A stretch of 16,591 bases of DNA from ATZT02 sp964639395 (lineage in GTDB: Bacteria > Actinomycetota > Actinomycetes > S36-B12 > UBA5976): contig CAZXCT010000027.1 in the NCBI GenBank assembly GCA_964639395.1, positions 1-16,591 of the forward strand, in the 5' to 3' direction. Made by a program: the position numbers and the translations under genes. Of the stretch, positions 7,313 to 15,087 are shown piece after piece (the first letter of the stretch is position 1; each line of letters opens with the position of its first letter). A model generated the notes under the pieces. It was not told the DNA's origin and made no database searches. It was given only the letters and a program-made list of their open reading frames with translations.

Positions 7313-7921
7313 ATGAAGGCGAATCTTTACTTTAAAAAAGTAAGCGACAAAATTGTAATCCCCATTGCAAAAGTCTTAGTAAAACTTAAGGTATCTCCGG
7401 ATTTAATTACGGTGATCGGGGTGATTGCGACAAGTTTAGTTTCAGTGATTTTTATTGCGCAGGGTAAATGGCTAATCGGCTCGATACTACTTTTCTTTGT
7501 CACGGCATTAGATCTGCTGGATGGGGCAATGGCTCGTTTAATGCAACGAGAATCGCTTTGGGGTGCGTTTTTAGATTCAGTTATGGATCGCATTAGTGAC
7601 GGCGTTATTTTGGGTTCATTAATTTATTATTTTTATTCGATACAAAACACCACCCTTATGGTGCTAACTATTTGGGCATTAGTAATGAGTGAAGTAACTT
7701 CTTACACCAGAGCAAGGGCAGAAAGCGTTGGCCTTGAGGCAAAAGTCGGAATTGCCGAACGACCAGAACGTTTAGCATTTGTGGTGTGGGGGACTTTTCT
7801 TACTGCACTCGGACTTAGTTGGATGAGCGCGGTAATGGTTTGGGGTCTCGCACTAGTTTCAACAATCACGGTAGGGCAAAGGATCTCTCACGTGAGGCGT
7901 CAAGTCAAGAATTTAAGTTGA
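7313..7921 (+). CDS. pgsA: Phosphatidylinositol-phosphate synthase (CDP-alcohol phosphatidyltransferase)
   Basis: This 202-residue membrane enzyme has the full CDP-alcohol phosphatidyltransferase signature D67-x2-D70-G71-x2-A74-R75-x8-G84-x3-D88-x3-D92, which binds metal and CDP-diacylglycerol. About six hydrophobic helices are visible. Because it is directly followed by patA and pimA, the acceptor is most likely inositol-3-phosphate, giving phosphatidylinositol phosphate, as for the actinobacterial PgsA1 enzyme (Rv2612c). The fold alone could also be a phosphatidylglycerophosphate synthase, but the gene context argues against that. It starts 3 bases after the HIT gene, and its TGA shares one base with the ATG of patA. 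Confidence 0.92.
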   Translation: MKANLYFKKVSDKIVIPIAKVLVKLKVSPDLITVIGVIATSLVSVIFIAQGKWLIGSILLFFVTALDLLDGAMARLMQRESLWGAFLDSVMDRISDGVILGSLIYYFYSIQNTTLMVLTIWALVMSEVTSYTRARAESVGLEAKVGIAERPERLAFVVWGTFLTALGLSWMSAVMVWGLALVSTITVGQRISHVRRQVKNLS

Positions 7922-8814
7922 TGAAGCAACTCTTCGTTTATTGGGGTTACAACTTAGCCTGGACCTTAATTAAGTTTTTACCAGAAAAATCTGGGAGAAG
8001 GCTTTTTTCACTTTTATCACGCAAGATTTACAAGGCAAATAAAAAATCTGTGCAACAGTTGAGAGCTAATTTAAAAAAGGTTACAAATTTACCGGCTACA
8101 GATCTTGAAGTTTTACTCGCGCAAGCGGTCGAATCCTACTTTAAGTATTGGTATGAGGCGTTTGTATTAAATACCTGGAGTAAAAAGAAAATTAGTGAGT
8201 ACTTCACAATGACAAACCAAGAGAAATTGCAACAAGTTTTAGCACAACATCCGCGGGTGATACTCGCCTTGCCACATATGGGTAATTGGGATGCGGCTGG
8301 CTATTGGTTTACTACAAACTTTCGACCCCTCACATCGGTAGCAGAGCAACTTCGTCCGATTAAACTTTATGAAAAGTTTGTCAAATTTAGAACAGGTTTA
8401 GGTCTTGAGGTTTTAGCGTTAGATAAAAATTCTGACTTGTTTCATAAGTTGCTTGAGCGAGTAAATAATAAAAGAGTATTAGCACTATTAGCAGATAGAG
8501 ATATCTCTAAAACCGGTATAAAGGTGAACTTTTTCAATTCAATTGCCTCCATGCCAGCTGGGCCAGCTGCTTTGGCATACGCTGGTGATGCAGTGGTAGT
8601 CACTATAAAGATTTATAATTCACCAACGGGTAAAATTTTATCTGAGGTTAGAGATGTACTCGAAATAAACAAAAGTTTAACCCGCGAAATAGCGATTGAG
8701 GATTTAACCCAACGCATGGCAAATAGCTTCGAAGTAATGATTTCTGAAAATCCAGTTGATTGTCATTTGATGCAGCGACTCTGGCCCGAAGTTAAGCCAA
8801 TTGAGGTTGGGTAA
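7921..8814 (+). CDS. patA: Phosphatidylinositol mannoside acyltransferase
   Basis: This is a lysophospholipid-acyltransferase (HtrB-like) family protein of 297 residues. The HX4D catalytic motif is HMGNWD with H119 and D124; further conserved blocks are AEQLRP (141-146), ADRDIS (191-196) and MPAGPAALA (211-219). In mycobacteria the equivalent (Rv2611c) moves a palmitoyl group from acyl-CoA to the mannose of phosphatidylinositol mannosides at the inner face of the membrane. The frame is open upstream to 7819, but the 34 extra codons lie inside pgsA and encode no family sequence. ATG 7921 overlaps the pgsA stop by one base and is the right start. PimA follows with no gap. Confidence 0.9.
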   Translation: MKQLFVYWGYNLAWTLIKFLPEKSGRRLFSLLSRKIYKANKKSVQQLRANLKKVTNLPATDLEVLLAQAVESYFKYWYEAFVLNTWSKKKISEYFTMTNQEKLQQVLAQHPRVILALPHMGNWDAAGYWFTTNFRPLTSVAEQLRPIKLYEKFVKFRTGLGLEVLALDKNSDLFHKLLERVNNKRVLALLADRDISKTGIKVNFFNSIASMPAGPAALAYAGDAVVVTIKIYNSPTGKILSEVRDVLEINKSLTREIAIEDLTQRMANSFEVMISENPVDCHLMQRLWPEVKPIEVG

Positions 8815-10005
8815 ATGAGAGTTGGCTTAGTTTGCCCGTACGACTGGTCTGCCCCAGGGGGAGTTAAACAACATATTTCAGATTTAGCAATTAGTTTGAT
8901 CGAGTTAGGACACTATGTAAATGTCTTGACACCGGCCGCAACTGAAGAAAATTTGCCGCCCTATGTAACAAGCGCTGGTACCGCGATTGGTTTACCTTAT
9001 AACGGCTCAGTAGCCAGAATTAAGTTTGACCCGGCGGCTTTTTCTCGAACGCGAACTTGGATCAAAAAAAATAAATTTGATATTTTGCATTTACATGAGC
9101 CCACCAGCCCCAGCCCTTCAATAATTGCCGCTTGGTCCGCCCGCGGGCCAATTGTTGCAACGCACCACACCTCTAATGAGCGCAGTTACGCGGCTAAGAA
9201 TATGCAGTTTGCTTTACAACCCATGATGGAAAAGATCTCAGCGCGAATCGCAGTGAGTGAAGATGCAAAGCGCACTATGGTGCAACATTTTGGTGGGGAT
9301 GCGGTGATAATTCCTAACGGGGTAAGAGTGTCAGATTTTACAAAGTTTCCGGCAAAAGCGATTGAGAATGGCCCCTTTCGTATTTTGTTTTTAGGTCGGT
9401 TAGATGAGAGTCGCAAAGGCTTAGCAGTGCTATTAGCTGCTTTAGAAAAAATAATAAAAGTGTTTCCGGATTTAATTTGTGAAATAGTTGGCCCGGGCGA
9501 GATTGGCGAGATCAGTCCAAAAATACAAAAGAATTTAGTGTTTAAAGGAATGCTCTCTAGTAATGAAAAGGCAAAAGCCTACACTTCATGCGACGTTTAT
9601 GTAGCACCAAATTTAGGCGGTGAATCATTTGGGATTGTGTTGCTAGAGGCAATGAGTGCAGGATGTCCAGTTTTAGCCAGCGACTTGTCTGCTTTTAAGC
9701 GCGTATTAAAAAACGGTGAAGCGGGTGCTTTATTTGAAGCCGGAAACGCTGAGAGCCTAGCTAATGAATTAATTGGGCTATTGCAAGATCAAGCGCGGCG
9801 TAAAAATTTGAGAAATTCAGGATTCATCAGGGCAAAAGAGTTTGATTGGACAAATATTGTCCGACAAATTTTGGATGTTTATGCTTCAGTTTCGCAAGTA
9901 GATGGCGGGGTAGTTAGAGAGGATTTCAGTGGGCAACTTTACGGCCGAATTACTCGCTCAGGTAGGAGTGATCGCAGAGCGGTGTTATCTGAGATAATTA
10001 ATTAA
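8815..10005 (+). CDS. pimA: Phosphatidylinositol mannosyltransferase, GT4 family
   Basis: PimA uses GDP-mannose to add the first mannose to phosphatidylinositol at the cytoplasmic membrane face, starting phosphatidylinositol mannoside synthesis. The 396-residue protein has the two-lobed GT-B layout: the N-lobe opens with VGLVCPYDWSAPGGVKQH (G16 in the nucleotide loop), H118 in ATHHTS aligns with the functional His of the M. smegmatis enzyme, and R195 and K201 in GRLDESRKG match the donor-phosphate residues. The C-lobe has the E-x7-E motif, E270 in GGESFG and E278 in LLEAMSAG. A basic tail of about 30 residues ends the protein. It begins at the base after the patA stop, and its stop overlaps the next ATG by one base. 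Confidence 0.95.
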   Translation: MRVGLVCPYDWSAPGGVKQHISDLAISLIELGHYVNVLTPAATEENLPPYVTSAGTAIGLPYNGSVARIKFDPAAFSRTRTWIKKNKFDILHLHEPTSPSPSIIAAWSARGPIVATHHTSNERSYAAKNMQFALQPMMEKISARIAVSEDAKRTMVQHFGGDAVIIPNGVRVSDFTKFPAKAIENGPFRILFLGRLDESRKGLAVLLAALEKIIKVFPDLICEIVGPGEIGEISPKIQKNLVFKGMLSSNEKAKAYTSCDVYVAPNLGGESFGIVLLEAMSAGCPVLASDLSAFKRVLKNGEAGALFEAGNAESLANELIGLLQDQARRKNLRNSGFIRAKEFDWTNIVRQILDVYASVSQVDGGVVREDFSGQLYGRITRSGRSDRRAVLSEIIN

Positions 10006-10550
10006 TGAATTGGACAACTTGGTTAACAATATTTTTTGTGCTTGTACTGATTGGCTGGTACTTATCTAATTTAGCGGGTCGACTTGATCGATTACATTTA
10101 AAAGCAGAAGCGGCAAGACTTTCTCTAGATACCCAATTGGCACACCGCACCAGTGCCATCGGAAGATTAATTGAAAATCTAAGTAAAGAGCAATTAGCGC
10201 AAAATAATCTTGAACAAACTTGGCGCAAAGCGTTTTCTAGCGAGTCAGAAGAAGTAACCCCGCTTGACCAATGGCAGCTTGAGGGGGATTTAACAAAAAG
10301 TCTAATTAAGCTTTTTCAGCAGCAGTCTGATTTGTTTAGTCGAATCGAATTAGCGCAAGTTTTTACTGATTTAGCGGCAGCCTGTCGCCGGGTGCAATAC
10401 GCCAGGTCCTTTCATAATGACGCACAAAAAGCCGCGTTGGCGGTACGGCGGCGCTGGGTGGTGCGGTGGTTTCGCCTTGCCGGGCGGGCCAAATTGCCAC
10501 AACCAATTGAATTTGATGATCAAATCCCACCGGCTTTAACTAACAGGTAA
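10005..10550 (+). CDS. pimA-linked one-pass membrane protein, LemA-like
   Basis: The 181-residue protein has one N-terminal membrane helix (about 5-23) followed by a charged helical region with RLDRLHLKAEAARLSLDTQL at about 26-45. It ends with a conserved-looking block: FHNDAQKAALAVRRR near 136-150, then RWFRLAGRAKLPQPIEFDD and PPAL. It resembles a LemA-like membrane protein often encoded just after pimA in Actinobacteria. The one-base overlap with pimA ties it to phosphatidylinositol mannoside synthesis by expression, but no catalytic motif is visible and no biochemical role can be given. The predicted topology is a short outer N-terminus with the helical part in the cytoplasm, or the reverse. 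Confidence 0.8.
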   Translation: MNWTTWLTIFFVLVLIGWYLSNLAGRLDRLHLKAEAARLSLDTQLAHRTSAIGRLIENLSKEQLAQNNLEQTWRKAFSSESEEVTPLDQWQLEGDLTKSLIKLFQQQSDLFSRIELAQVFTDLAAACRRVQYARSFHNDAQKAALAVRRRWVVRWFRLAGRAKLPQPIEFDDQIPPALTNR

Positions 10551-10561
10551 AACCCTTCAAA

Positions 10562-10590
10562 TCGACAGATTAAAATTTAGGTCTTAGACT
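10562..10590 (+). promoter_or_regulatory. Promoter of pdxST
   Basis: TCGACA (10562-10567) differs from the -35 consensus TTGACA at one base. After exactly 17 bases comes TAGACT (10585-10590), which fits the -10 pattern TANNNT. Transcription would start near 10597, leaving a leader of about 24 bases. TAAAAT at 10571-10576 is an alternative -10 without a good -35. This is the best-formed promoter in the window. Confidence 0.6.
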
Positions 10591-10593
10591 TAA
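10577..10593 (+). promoter_or_regulatory. Palindrome over the pdxST promoter, candidate operator
   Basis: TTAGGTCTTAGACTTAA is an inverted repeat centred on base 10585, with 7 of 8 arm positions complementary (the exception is G10580 with T10590). It covers the proposed -10 box completely, a classic position for a repressor site. The binding protein is unknown; a vitamin B6-sensing regulator is a possibility only because of the downstream genes. Confidence 0.45.
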
Positions 10594-10620
10594 GGGCAAC
10601 CGACCGTAAAGTGAGCAAAA

Positions 10621-11523
10621 GTGTCTGAAGAAAAACCAGCAGCGCAAACCGGTACCAGCAGAGTAAAACGCGGTATGGCAGAAATGCTTAAAGGTGGCGT
10701 GATCATGGATGTGATTGACGCAACGCAAGCAAGAATTGCTGAAGATGCCGGCGCAGTTGCAGTTATGGCACTAGAGCGCGTTCCCGCTGATATTCGAAAA
10801 GATGGCGGCGTCGCTCGTATGAGTGATCCAGACATGATTGATGAGATTATTGCGACAGTTTCAATCCCAGTTATGGCCAAAGCGCGCATCGGGCACATTG
10901 TTGAAGCAAAAATTTTAGAATCAATCGGTGTTGACTATATAGATGAATCTGAAGTATTAACTCCGGCTGACGAATCTCACCATATTGATAAATGGAATTA
11001 CACTGTCCCGTTTGTTTGCGGTGCTACCAATTTAGGTGAGGCATTAAGAAGAATTAATGAAGGTGCGGCCATGATTCGCTCAAAGGGTGAAGCCGGTACC
11101 GGAAACGTAGTAGAAGCAGTTCGTCACATCAGGACAATTAAAGGTGAGATTGCTCGATTAAAAAATCTACCCAAAGAAGAGTTGTACGCCGCGGCTAAAA
11201 ATTTACAAGCACCATATGAATTAGTTGCAGAGGTTGCACGCTTAGGGCAGTTACCAGTTGTGTTATTTACCGCCGGTGGAATCGCAACGCCAGCAGATGC
11301 CGCACTAATGATGGAGTTAGGTGCTGACGGAGTATTCGTGGGTTCGGGGATTTTTAAATCAGGCGATCCAGTAAAACGTGCGCGCGCCATCGTTGATGCC
11401 ACCACTAATTGGGACAACCCAGAAGTTGTTGGAAAGGTTTCACGTGGATTGGGCGAAGCAATGGTCGGAATAAACATAGACACGCTTTCACCGGCAGAGC
11501 GCTACGCCGGAAGAGGTTGGTAA
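10621..11523 (+). CDS. pdxS: Pyridoxal 5'-phosphate synthase, synthase subunit
   Basis: PdxS condenses ribose 5-phosphate, glyceraldehyde 3-phosphate and ammonia into pyridoxal 5'-phosphate in a ring-shaped 12-mer. The 300-residue barrel has the key residues D30 (VIMDVIDA), K87 (MAKARIGH) and K155 (RSKGEAGTG), which match D24, K81 and K149 of the B. subtilis protein with a constant shift of 6. The glycine-rich phosphate site FTAGGIATPADA and GADGVFVGSGIF near the C-terminus are intact. The start is GTG 10621, before a typical short N-terminal tail, with only a weak purine-rich site upstream. The gene for the glutaminase partner pdxT overlaps its end, and the upstream gap holds a promoter with a palindrome. 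Confidence 0.98.
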   Translation: MSEEKPAAQTGTSRVKRGMAEMLKGGVIMDVIDATQARIAEDAGAVAVMALERVPADIRKDGGVARMSDPDMIDEIIATVSIPVMAKARIGHIVEAKILESIGVDYIDESEVLTPADESHHIDKWNYTVPFVCGATNLGEALRRINEGAAMIRSKGEAGTGNVVEAVRHIRTIKGEIARLKNLPKEELYAAAKNLQAPYELVAEVARLGQLPVVLFTAGGIATPADAALMMELGADGVFVGSGIFKSGDPVKRARAIVDATTNWDNPEVVGKVSRGLGEAMVGINIDTLSPAERYAGRGW

Positions 11524-12116
11524 CTAACCAGCAGCAGGTCGGTGTACTCGCACTGCAAGGTGATGTGCGAGAACACTTGCAAATGCTTGAGAGTGTTGGG
11601 GTAGTTGCAAAAAAAGTAAAATCAGCCCAAGATTTAAATAAACTTGACGGTTTGGTAATTCCAGGTGGTGAATCAACCACGATTAGCATGTTGAGCCAAC
11701 GTGCAGGTTTGATTGAACCAATTCGAGAATTTATAAAATCAGATAAAGCGGTTTATGGCTCGTGTGCCGGAATGATTATGTTGGCTGATCGCGTAGTTGA
11801 TACCCGCACTGATCAAGAGACCTTTGGCGGGTTAGATATCACCGTAAAGCGAAATGCCTTTGGTCGGCAGGTTGATTCTTTCGAAAAAATAATTAGCTTA
11901 AAAGATATTGGGGTCGATCAATTCAATGCAGTATTTATTCGAGCGCCATGGGTTGAAAAAATCGGTGCCGGGGTGCAGGTTTTAGCGCAGTTAGCCGGTG
12001 CGGCGGGTGAGAAGCGAATTGTCATGGTGCGACAGGGTAAATTAATGGCAACTTCGTTTCATCCTGAATTAACCGGGGATAATCGAATCCACAAATACTT
12101 TGTTTCGTTGTTATAG
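11517..12116 (+). CDS. pdxT: Pyridoxal 5'-phosphate synthase, glutaminase subunit
   Basis: PdxT releases ammonia from glutamine and passes it to PdxS. With a TTG start at 11517 it has 199 residues, the usual size, and opens with VGVLALQGDVREH, the family N-terminus. The triad is C83 (GSCAGM), H182 and E184 (SFHPE); GGES at 50-53 is also conserved. The frame is open further upstream, but those codons lie inside pdxS and look nothing like PdxT. No ATG or GTG is available at the right place. The TTG overlaps the pdxS stop by 7 bases and has AAGAGG directly before it, too close for a standard ribosome site, so translation is probably coupled to pdxS. Confidence 0.95.
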   Translation: MVTNQQQVGVLALQGDVREHLQMLESVGVVAKKVKSAQDLNKLDGLVIPGGESTTISMLSQRAGLIEPIREFIKSDKAVYGSCAGMIMLADRVVDTRTDQETFGGLDITVKRNAFGRQVDSFEKIISLKDIGVDQFNAVFIRAPWVEKIGAGVQVLAQLAGAAGEKRIVMVRQGKLMATSFHPELTGDNRIHKYFVSLL

Positions 12117-12125
12117 AAAGGCGAG
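12117..12125 (+). promoter_or_regulatory. Ribosome binding site of yebC
   Basis: AAAGGCGAG lies 5 bases before ATG 12131, immediately after the pdxT stop. It settles the yebC start and is one of the few clear Shine-Dalgarno-like sites in the window. Confidence 0.6.
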
Positions 12126-12130
12126 CGTGA

Positions 12131-12883
12131 ATGAGCGGCCATTCCAAATGGGCAACCACTAAACACAAAAAAGCAATTATTGACGCGCGTCGTTCAAAAT
12201 TATTTGCCAAATTAGTTAAAGCAATAGAAGTCTCATCACGCCTCGGTGGCCCAGATCCTGAAGGCAATCCAACTCTGTTTGACGCAATCGTAAAAGCCAG
12301 AAAAGCTTCGGTGCCGGTTGACAATATTGAAAGAGCAATTAAACGCGGCAGTGGCCTTGATACCGGCGGTGCGGAATATCAAACTATTACTTATGAAGGC
12401 TACGGCCCAAATGGTGTTGCAGTTTTGATTGAATGCTTAACCGATAATCGCAATCGAGCAGCCAGTGAAGTAAGAGTTGCTGTCACTAGAAATCACGGCA
12501 ACATGGCAGATCCGGGCAGTGTTTCGTACTTATTCAACCGTAAAGGCGTAATTATTGTTTCGAAGCAAACCAGTAAAGACGAAGATCAAATTTTAGAGGT
12601 GGTGTTAGAAGCCGGCGCAGAAGAAGTTAATGATTTAGGTGAATCCTGGGAGATAATCTCTGAAGCAGCGGATTTAGTTAAAGTCAGAAGCGCCCTGCAA
12701 GCCGCCGGACTTGATTATGAATCGGCTGATGCTTCGTTTGTGCCTACTATGACTGTGGAACTAGATGAGGTCTCTGCCAAAAAGATGTTTGAATTGATTG
12801 AAGCCATTGAAGATTTGGACGACGTACAAAATGTTTATGCAAACTTTGATGTGTCAGACGAAATCATGGCGAAAGTTGGCTAG
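12131..12883 (+). CDS. yebC: YebC/PmpR family protein (TACO1-like)
   Basis: The 250-residue protein begins with MSGHSKWATTKHKKAIIDARR, the diagnostic N-terminus of the family, and has LFAKLVKAIEV, then VPVDNIERAIKRG and YEGYGPNGVAVLIE with NRNRAASEVR. The length is standard. Members were long annotated as transcriptional regulators; more recent work places several as ribosome-associated translation factors that help at polyproline stretches, like mitochondrial TACO1. The location directly before ruvC is the common bacterial arrangement. It is 14 bases after pdxT and so is probably cotranscribed with pdxST. Confidence 0.96.
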   Translation: MSGHSKWATTKHKKAIIDARRSKLFAKLVKAIEVSSRLGGPDPEGNPTLFDAIVKARKASVPVDNIERAIKRGSGLDTGGAEYQTITYEGYGPNGVAVLIECLTDNRNRAASEVRVAVTRNHGNMADPGSVSYLFNRKGVIIVSKQTSKDEDQILEVVLEAGAEEVNDLGESWEIISEAADLVKVRSALQAAGLDYESADASFVPTMTVELDEVSAKKMFELIEAIEDLDDVQNVYANFDVSDEIMAKVG

Positions 12884-12890
12884 CATCTAA

Positions 12891-12908
12891 TAGGTTCTAA
12901 CAGAGAGG
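12891..12908 (+). promoter_or_regulatory. Candidate -10 box and ribosome site of ruvC
   Basis: TAGGTT (12891-12896) fits TANNNT and is followed at 12902-12908 by AGAGAGG, a good Shine-Dalgarno sequence 7 bases before ATG 12916. A start of ruvCAB transcription inside this 32-base gap is possible. No clear -35 is present and no actinobacterial SOS box (CGAAC-N4-GTTCG) was found. The ribosome site is more secure than the promoter. Confidence 0.42.
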
Positions 12909-12915
12909 TCAAAAC

Positions 12916-13410
12916 ATGCGTGTCATGGGCGTTGACCCTGGGCTTACTCGCTGTGGAATCGCAATTGTGCAAGATGGCAAAAGTCGTAAAGTCGAATTAA
13001 TCGAAGTTTTAGTTGCCCGCACATTGCCCTCACTTGCAATTGCGCAGCGGCTTGCGCAGTTAGAGCAAGTTTTAATTGATTCAGTTGAAAAGTATCAGCC
13101 TGAAGTGATGGCAATCGAGCAAATTTTTAGTCAGCACAATTTACGAAGCGTAATGGGTACCGCGCAAGCCGCGGGGGTTGCGATGTTAGTGGCGGCGCGT
13201 TCTAATATAAAAGTAGTGACTCACACCCCAACTCAAGTTAAAGCAGCGGTAACTGGCTCAGGTAGAGCAGATAAAAAACAAGTAACGCAGATGGTAACCA
13301 AGATTTGCAATTTAGACACCGCACCTACACCAGCAGACGCCGCGGATGCGATCGCATTGGCAATTTGCCACTTATGGCAAAACCCTAAAATGATAAAGGC
13401 TGTTTCATGA
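12916..13410 (+). CDS. ruvC: Holliday junction resolvase RuvC
   Basis: RuvC is the endonuclease that cuts Holliday junctions symmetrically during recombinational repair. The 164-residue protein has the four acidic active-site residues of the RNase H-like fold: D7 in GVDPGLTRCG, E68 in AIEQIF, and D141 and D144 in PADAADAIALAICH. It also has FSQHNLRSVMGTAQAAGV, a conserved region near the dimer and junction surface. The start ATG has a good AGAGAGG site. The stop overlaps the ruvA start as ATGA. Confidence 0.97.
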   Translation: MRVMGVDPGLTRCGIAIVQDGKSRKVELIEVLVARTLPSLAIAQRLAQLEQVLIDSVEKYQPEVMAIEQIFSQHNLRSVMGTAQAAGVAMLVAARSNIKVVTHTPTQVKAAVTGSGRADKKQVTQMVTKICNLDTAPTPADAADAIALAICHLWQNPKMIKAVS

Positions 13411-13982
13411 TTAATTTTTTAAAAGGTGAAATTGCCGAAATAAATGGCCTTAACTTGACAGTTGAAGTTGCTGGGGTTGGGATAGCGGTTTCGGTTTCTA
13501 GTAATGCACTGACTGGCAAGCAAGTTGGTGATCAAATAAAAATTCCAACGGTGATGATTGTTAGAGAAGATGCGATGCTGCTTTATGGATTTGCTGATGA
13601 AACTGAGCGAGAAATGTTTACTCATTTAAGGTCAGTTTCTTCGATTGGTCCAAAGATTGCCTTAACTGCGGTAAGTGTTTTGGGGGCGAGTGAGTTACAC
13701 CGCGCAATCGTGAATCAAGATGTGGCAAAAGTTTTAACGATTCCAGGCATAGGCAAAAAAGGTGCGCAGCGGATAATTTTAGAATTAAGTGAAAAGCTAC
13801 CTAAAACAGACAATTCACGAGTCAGCGATTGGCAGAGTGATTTAATCGCTGCCCTTGCGGGGTTGGGTTGGAGCGAAAAAGAGGCCAAGGCCGCCAGCGA
13901 GATTGAAGAAGTTGGGGCGAGTAAAGATGATTTATCGCGCGCTTTACGAATAGCTTTAAGTCATTTAAGTAAAGTTAAGTAG
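13407..13982 (+). CDS. ruvA: Holliday junction branch migration protein RuvA
   Basis: RuvA binds four-way junctions as a tetramer and loads RuvB. The 191-residue protein shows an N-terminal OB-type domain (about 1-62), then two helix-hairpin-helix motifs, LRSVSSIGPKIALTAVS near 72-88 and LTIPGIGKKGAQRIILEL near 111-128, and a C-terminal helical domain (about 145-190) that contacts RuvB. The length is normal. The ATG overlaps the ruvC stop by 4 bases, and ruvB starts at the base after its TAG, so the three form one unit. Confidence 0.97.
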   Translation: MINFLKGEIAEINGLNLTVEVAGVGIAVSVSSNALTGKQVGDQIKIPTVMIVREDAMLLYGFADETEREMFTHLRSVSSIGPKIALTAVSVLGASELHRAIVNQDVAKVLTIPGIGKKGAQRIILELSEKLPKTDNSRVSDWQSDLIAALAGLGWSEKEAKAASEIEEVGASKDDLSRALRIALSHLSKVK

Positions 13983-15035
13983 ATGAGCGATAATCAAGAA
14001 GCGGCTGCGGTTGAGATATTAAAATTAGGGCTGCGACAAGACGAGGCAGCACTAGAGGGCGCTTTACGGCCAACTGATTTAACACAATTTATTGGTCAAG
14101 ACCGAGTTCGCAATCAACTTAAATTAATTTTAGATGCGGCAATTGGGCGCAAAAGCTCAGCAGAACATATTTTACTTTCAGGCCCGCCGGGATTAGGTAA
14201 AACAACTTTGGCGGCAATTGTGGCAAAAGAATTAAATGCGCCCATGCGAGTCACATCAGGGCCTGCCATCGCGCATGCGGGGGATTTGGCTGCGGTCTTG
14301 AGTTCACTTGAAAACGGTGAAATTTTATTTATCGACGAGATTCATCGATTGGCGCGTCCCGCAGAAGAAATGCTTTATTTAGCAATGGAAGATTTCAGAG
14401 TTGATGTGGTGGTTGGTAAAGGCGTGGGGGCAAATGCAATTAGTTTGGACTTACCAAACTTCACACTAATTGGTGCTACCACTCGCGCTGGCTTATTGCC
14501 TAGCCCTTTAAGGGACAGATTTGGCTTTACTGCTTATTTAGACTTTTATCCAGAAAACGAATTAGAAGAGATTGTTTTAAGATCTGCAAGTTTGTTAAAT
14601 ATCAAAATTGATTTAACTAGCTCTAAAGAAATTTCTCGCCGCAGTCGGGGCACACCCCGTGTTGCAAACAGACTTTTGCGGCGCGTAAGAGATTATGCGC
14701 AAGTGCATGCGGCGGGGGATATCACTTTAGAAAGTACCGAAAAGACTCTTACGCTTTTTGAAATTGATGAACATGGCTTAGATCGAATCGATCGCGCAAT
14801 TTTAGAAGCAATAATTAATAAATTTGGTGGTGGGCCAGTTGGGCTAAATTCTTTAGCGATGGCAATCGGTGAAGAATCTGACGTAGTCGAGCAAATGGCT
14901 GAGCCGTACTTAGTTCGCTGCGGGTTGATTTCACGAAGCAACCGCGGAAGAATCGCTACCGCGCTGGCATATCAAATACTTGGCAAAAAACCGCCACTTA
15001 ATGCCCAATACCAAGAGCCACTCGATCTTTTCTAA
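13983..15035 (+). CDS. ruvB: Holliday junction branch migration ATPase RuvB
   Basis: RuvB is the hexameric AAA+ motor that drives branch migration with RuvA. The 350-residue protein has the N-terminal RPTDLTQFIGQD segment (29-40), Walker A GPPGLGKTT (67-75), Walker B LFIDEIH (115-121), sensor 1 GATTRAG (164-170) and the arginine finger R177 in PLRDRFG. The sensor 2 region SRGTPRVANRLLRRVRDY and the C-terminal winged-helix domain are present. It begins directly after ruvA. No gene for a YajC-type protein follows, unlike in many Actinobacteria. Confidence 0.98.
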   Translation: MSDNQEAAAVEILKLGLRQDEAALEGALRPTDLTQFIGQDRVRNQLKLILDAAIGRKSSAEHILLSGPPGLGKTTLAAIVAKELNAPMRVTSGPAIAHAGDLAAVLSSLENGEILFIDEIHRLARPAEEMLYLAMEDFRVDVVVGKGVGANAISLDLPNFTLIGATTRAGLLPSPLRDRFGFTAYLDFYPENELEEIVLRSASLLNIKIDLTSSKEISRRSRGTPRVANRLLRRVRDYAQVHAAGDITLESTEKTLTLFEIDEHGLDRIDRAILEAIINKFGGGPVGLNSLAMAIGEESDVVEQMAEPYLVRCGLISRSNRGRIATALAYQILGKKPPLNAQYQEPLDLF

Positions 15036-15087
15036 GTAAAAACCCCTCATTACTACCTAATATCTACAGGTGCGCCATAATAGGTAC

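Noticed and set aside
7819..7920. Upstream extension of the patA frame by 34 codons
   Set aside because: These codons lie inside pgsA in another frame and encode no family-like sequence; ATG 7921 gives the normal family start and a one-base overlap.
11409..11516. Upstream extension of the pdxT frame
   Set aside because: It overlaps the conserved end of pdxS and has no similarity to PdxT, which begins with VGVLALQGD just after TTG 11517.
12884..12915. SOS (LexA) box upstream of ruvC
   Set aside because: No sequence close to CGAAC-N4-GTTCG is present in this gap, so damage control of ruvCAB is not supported here.
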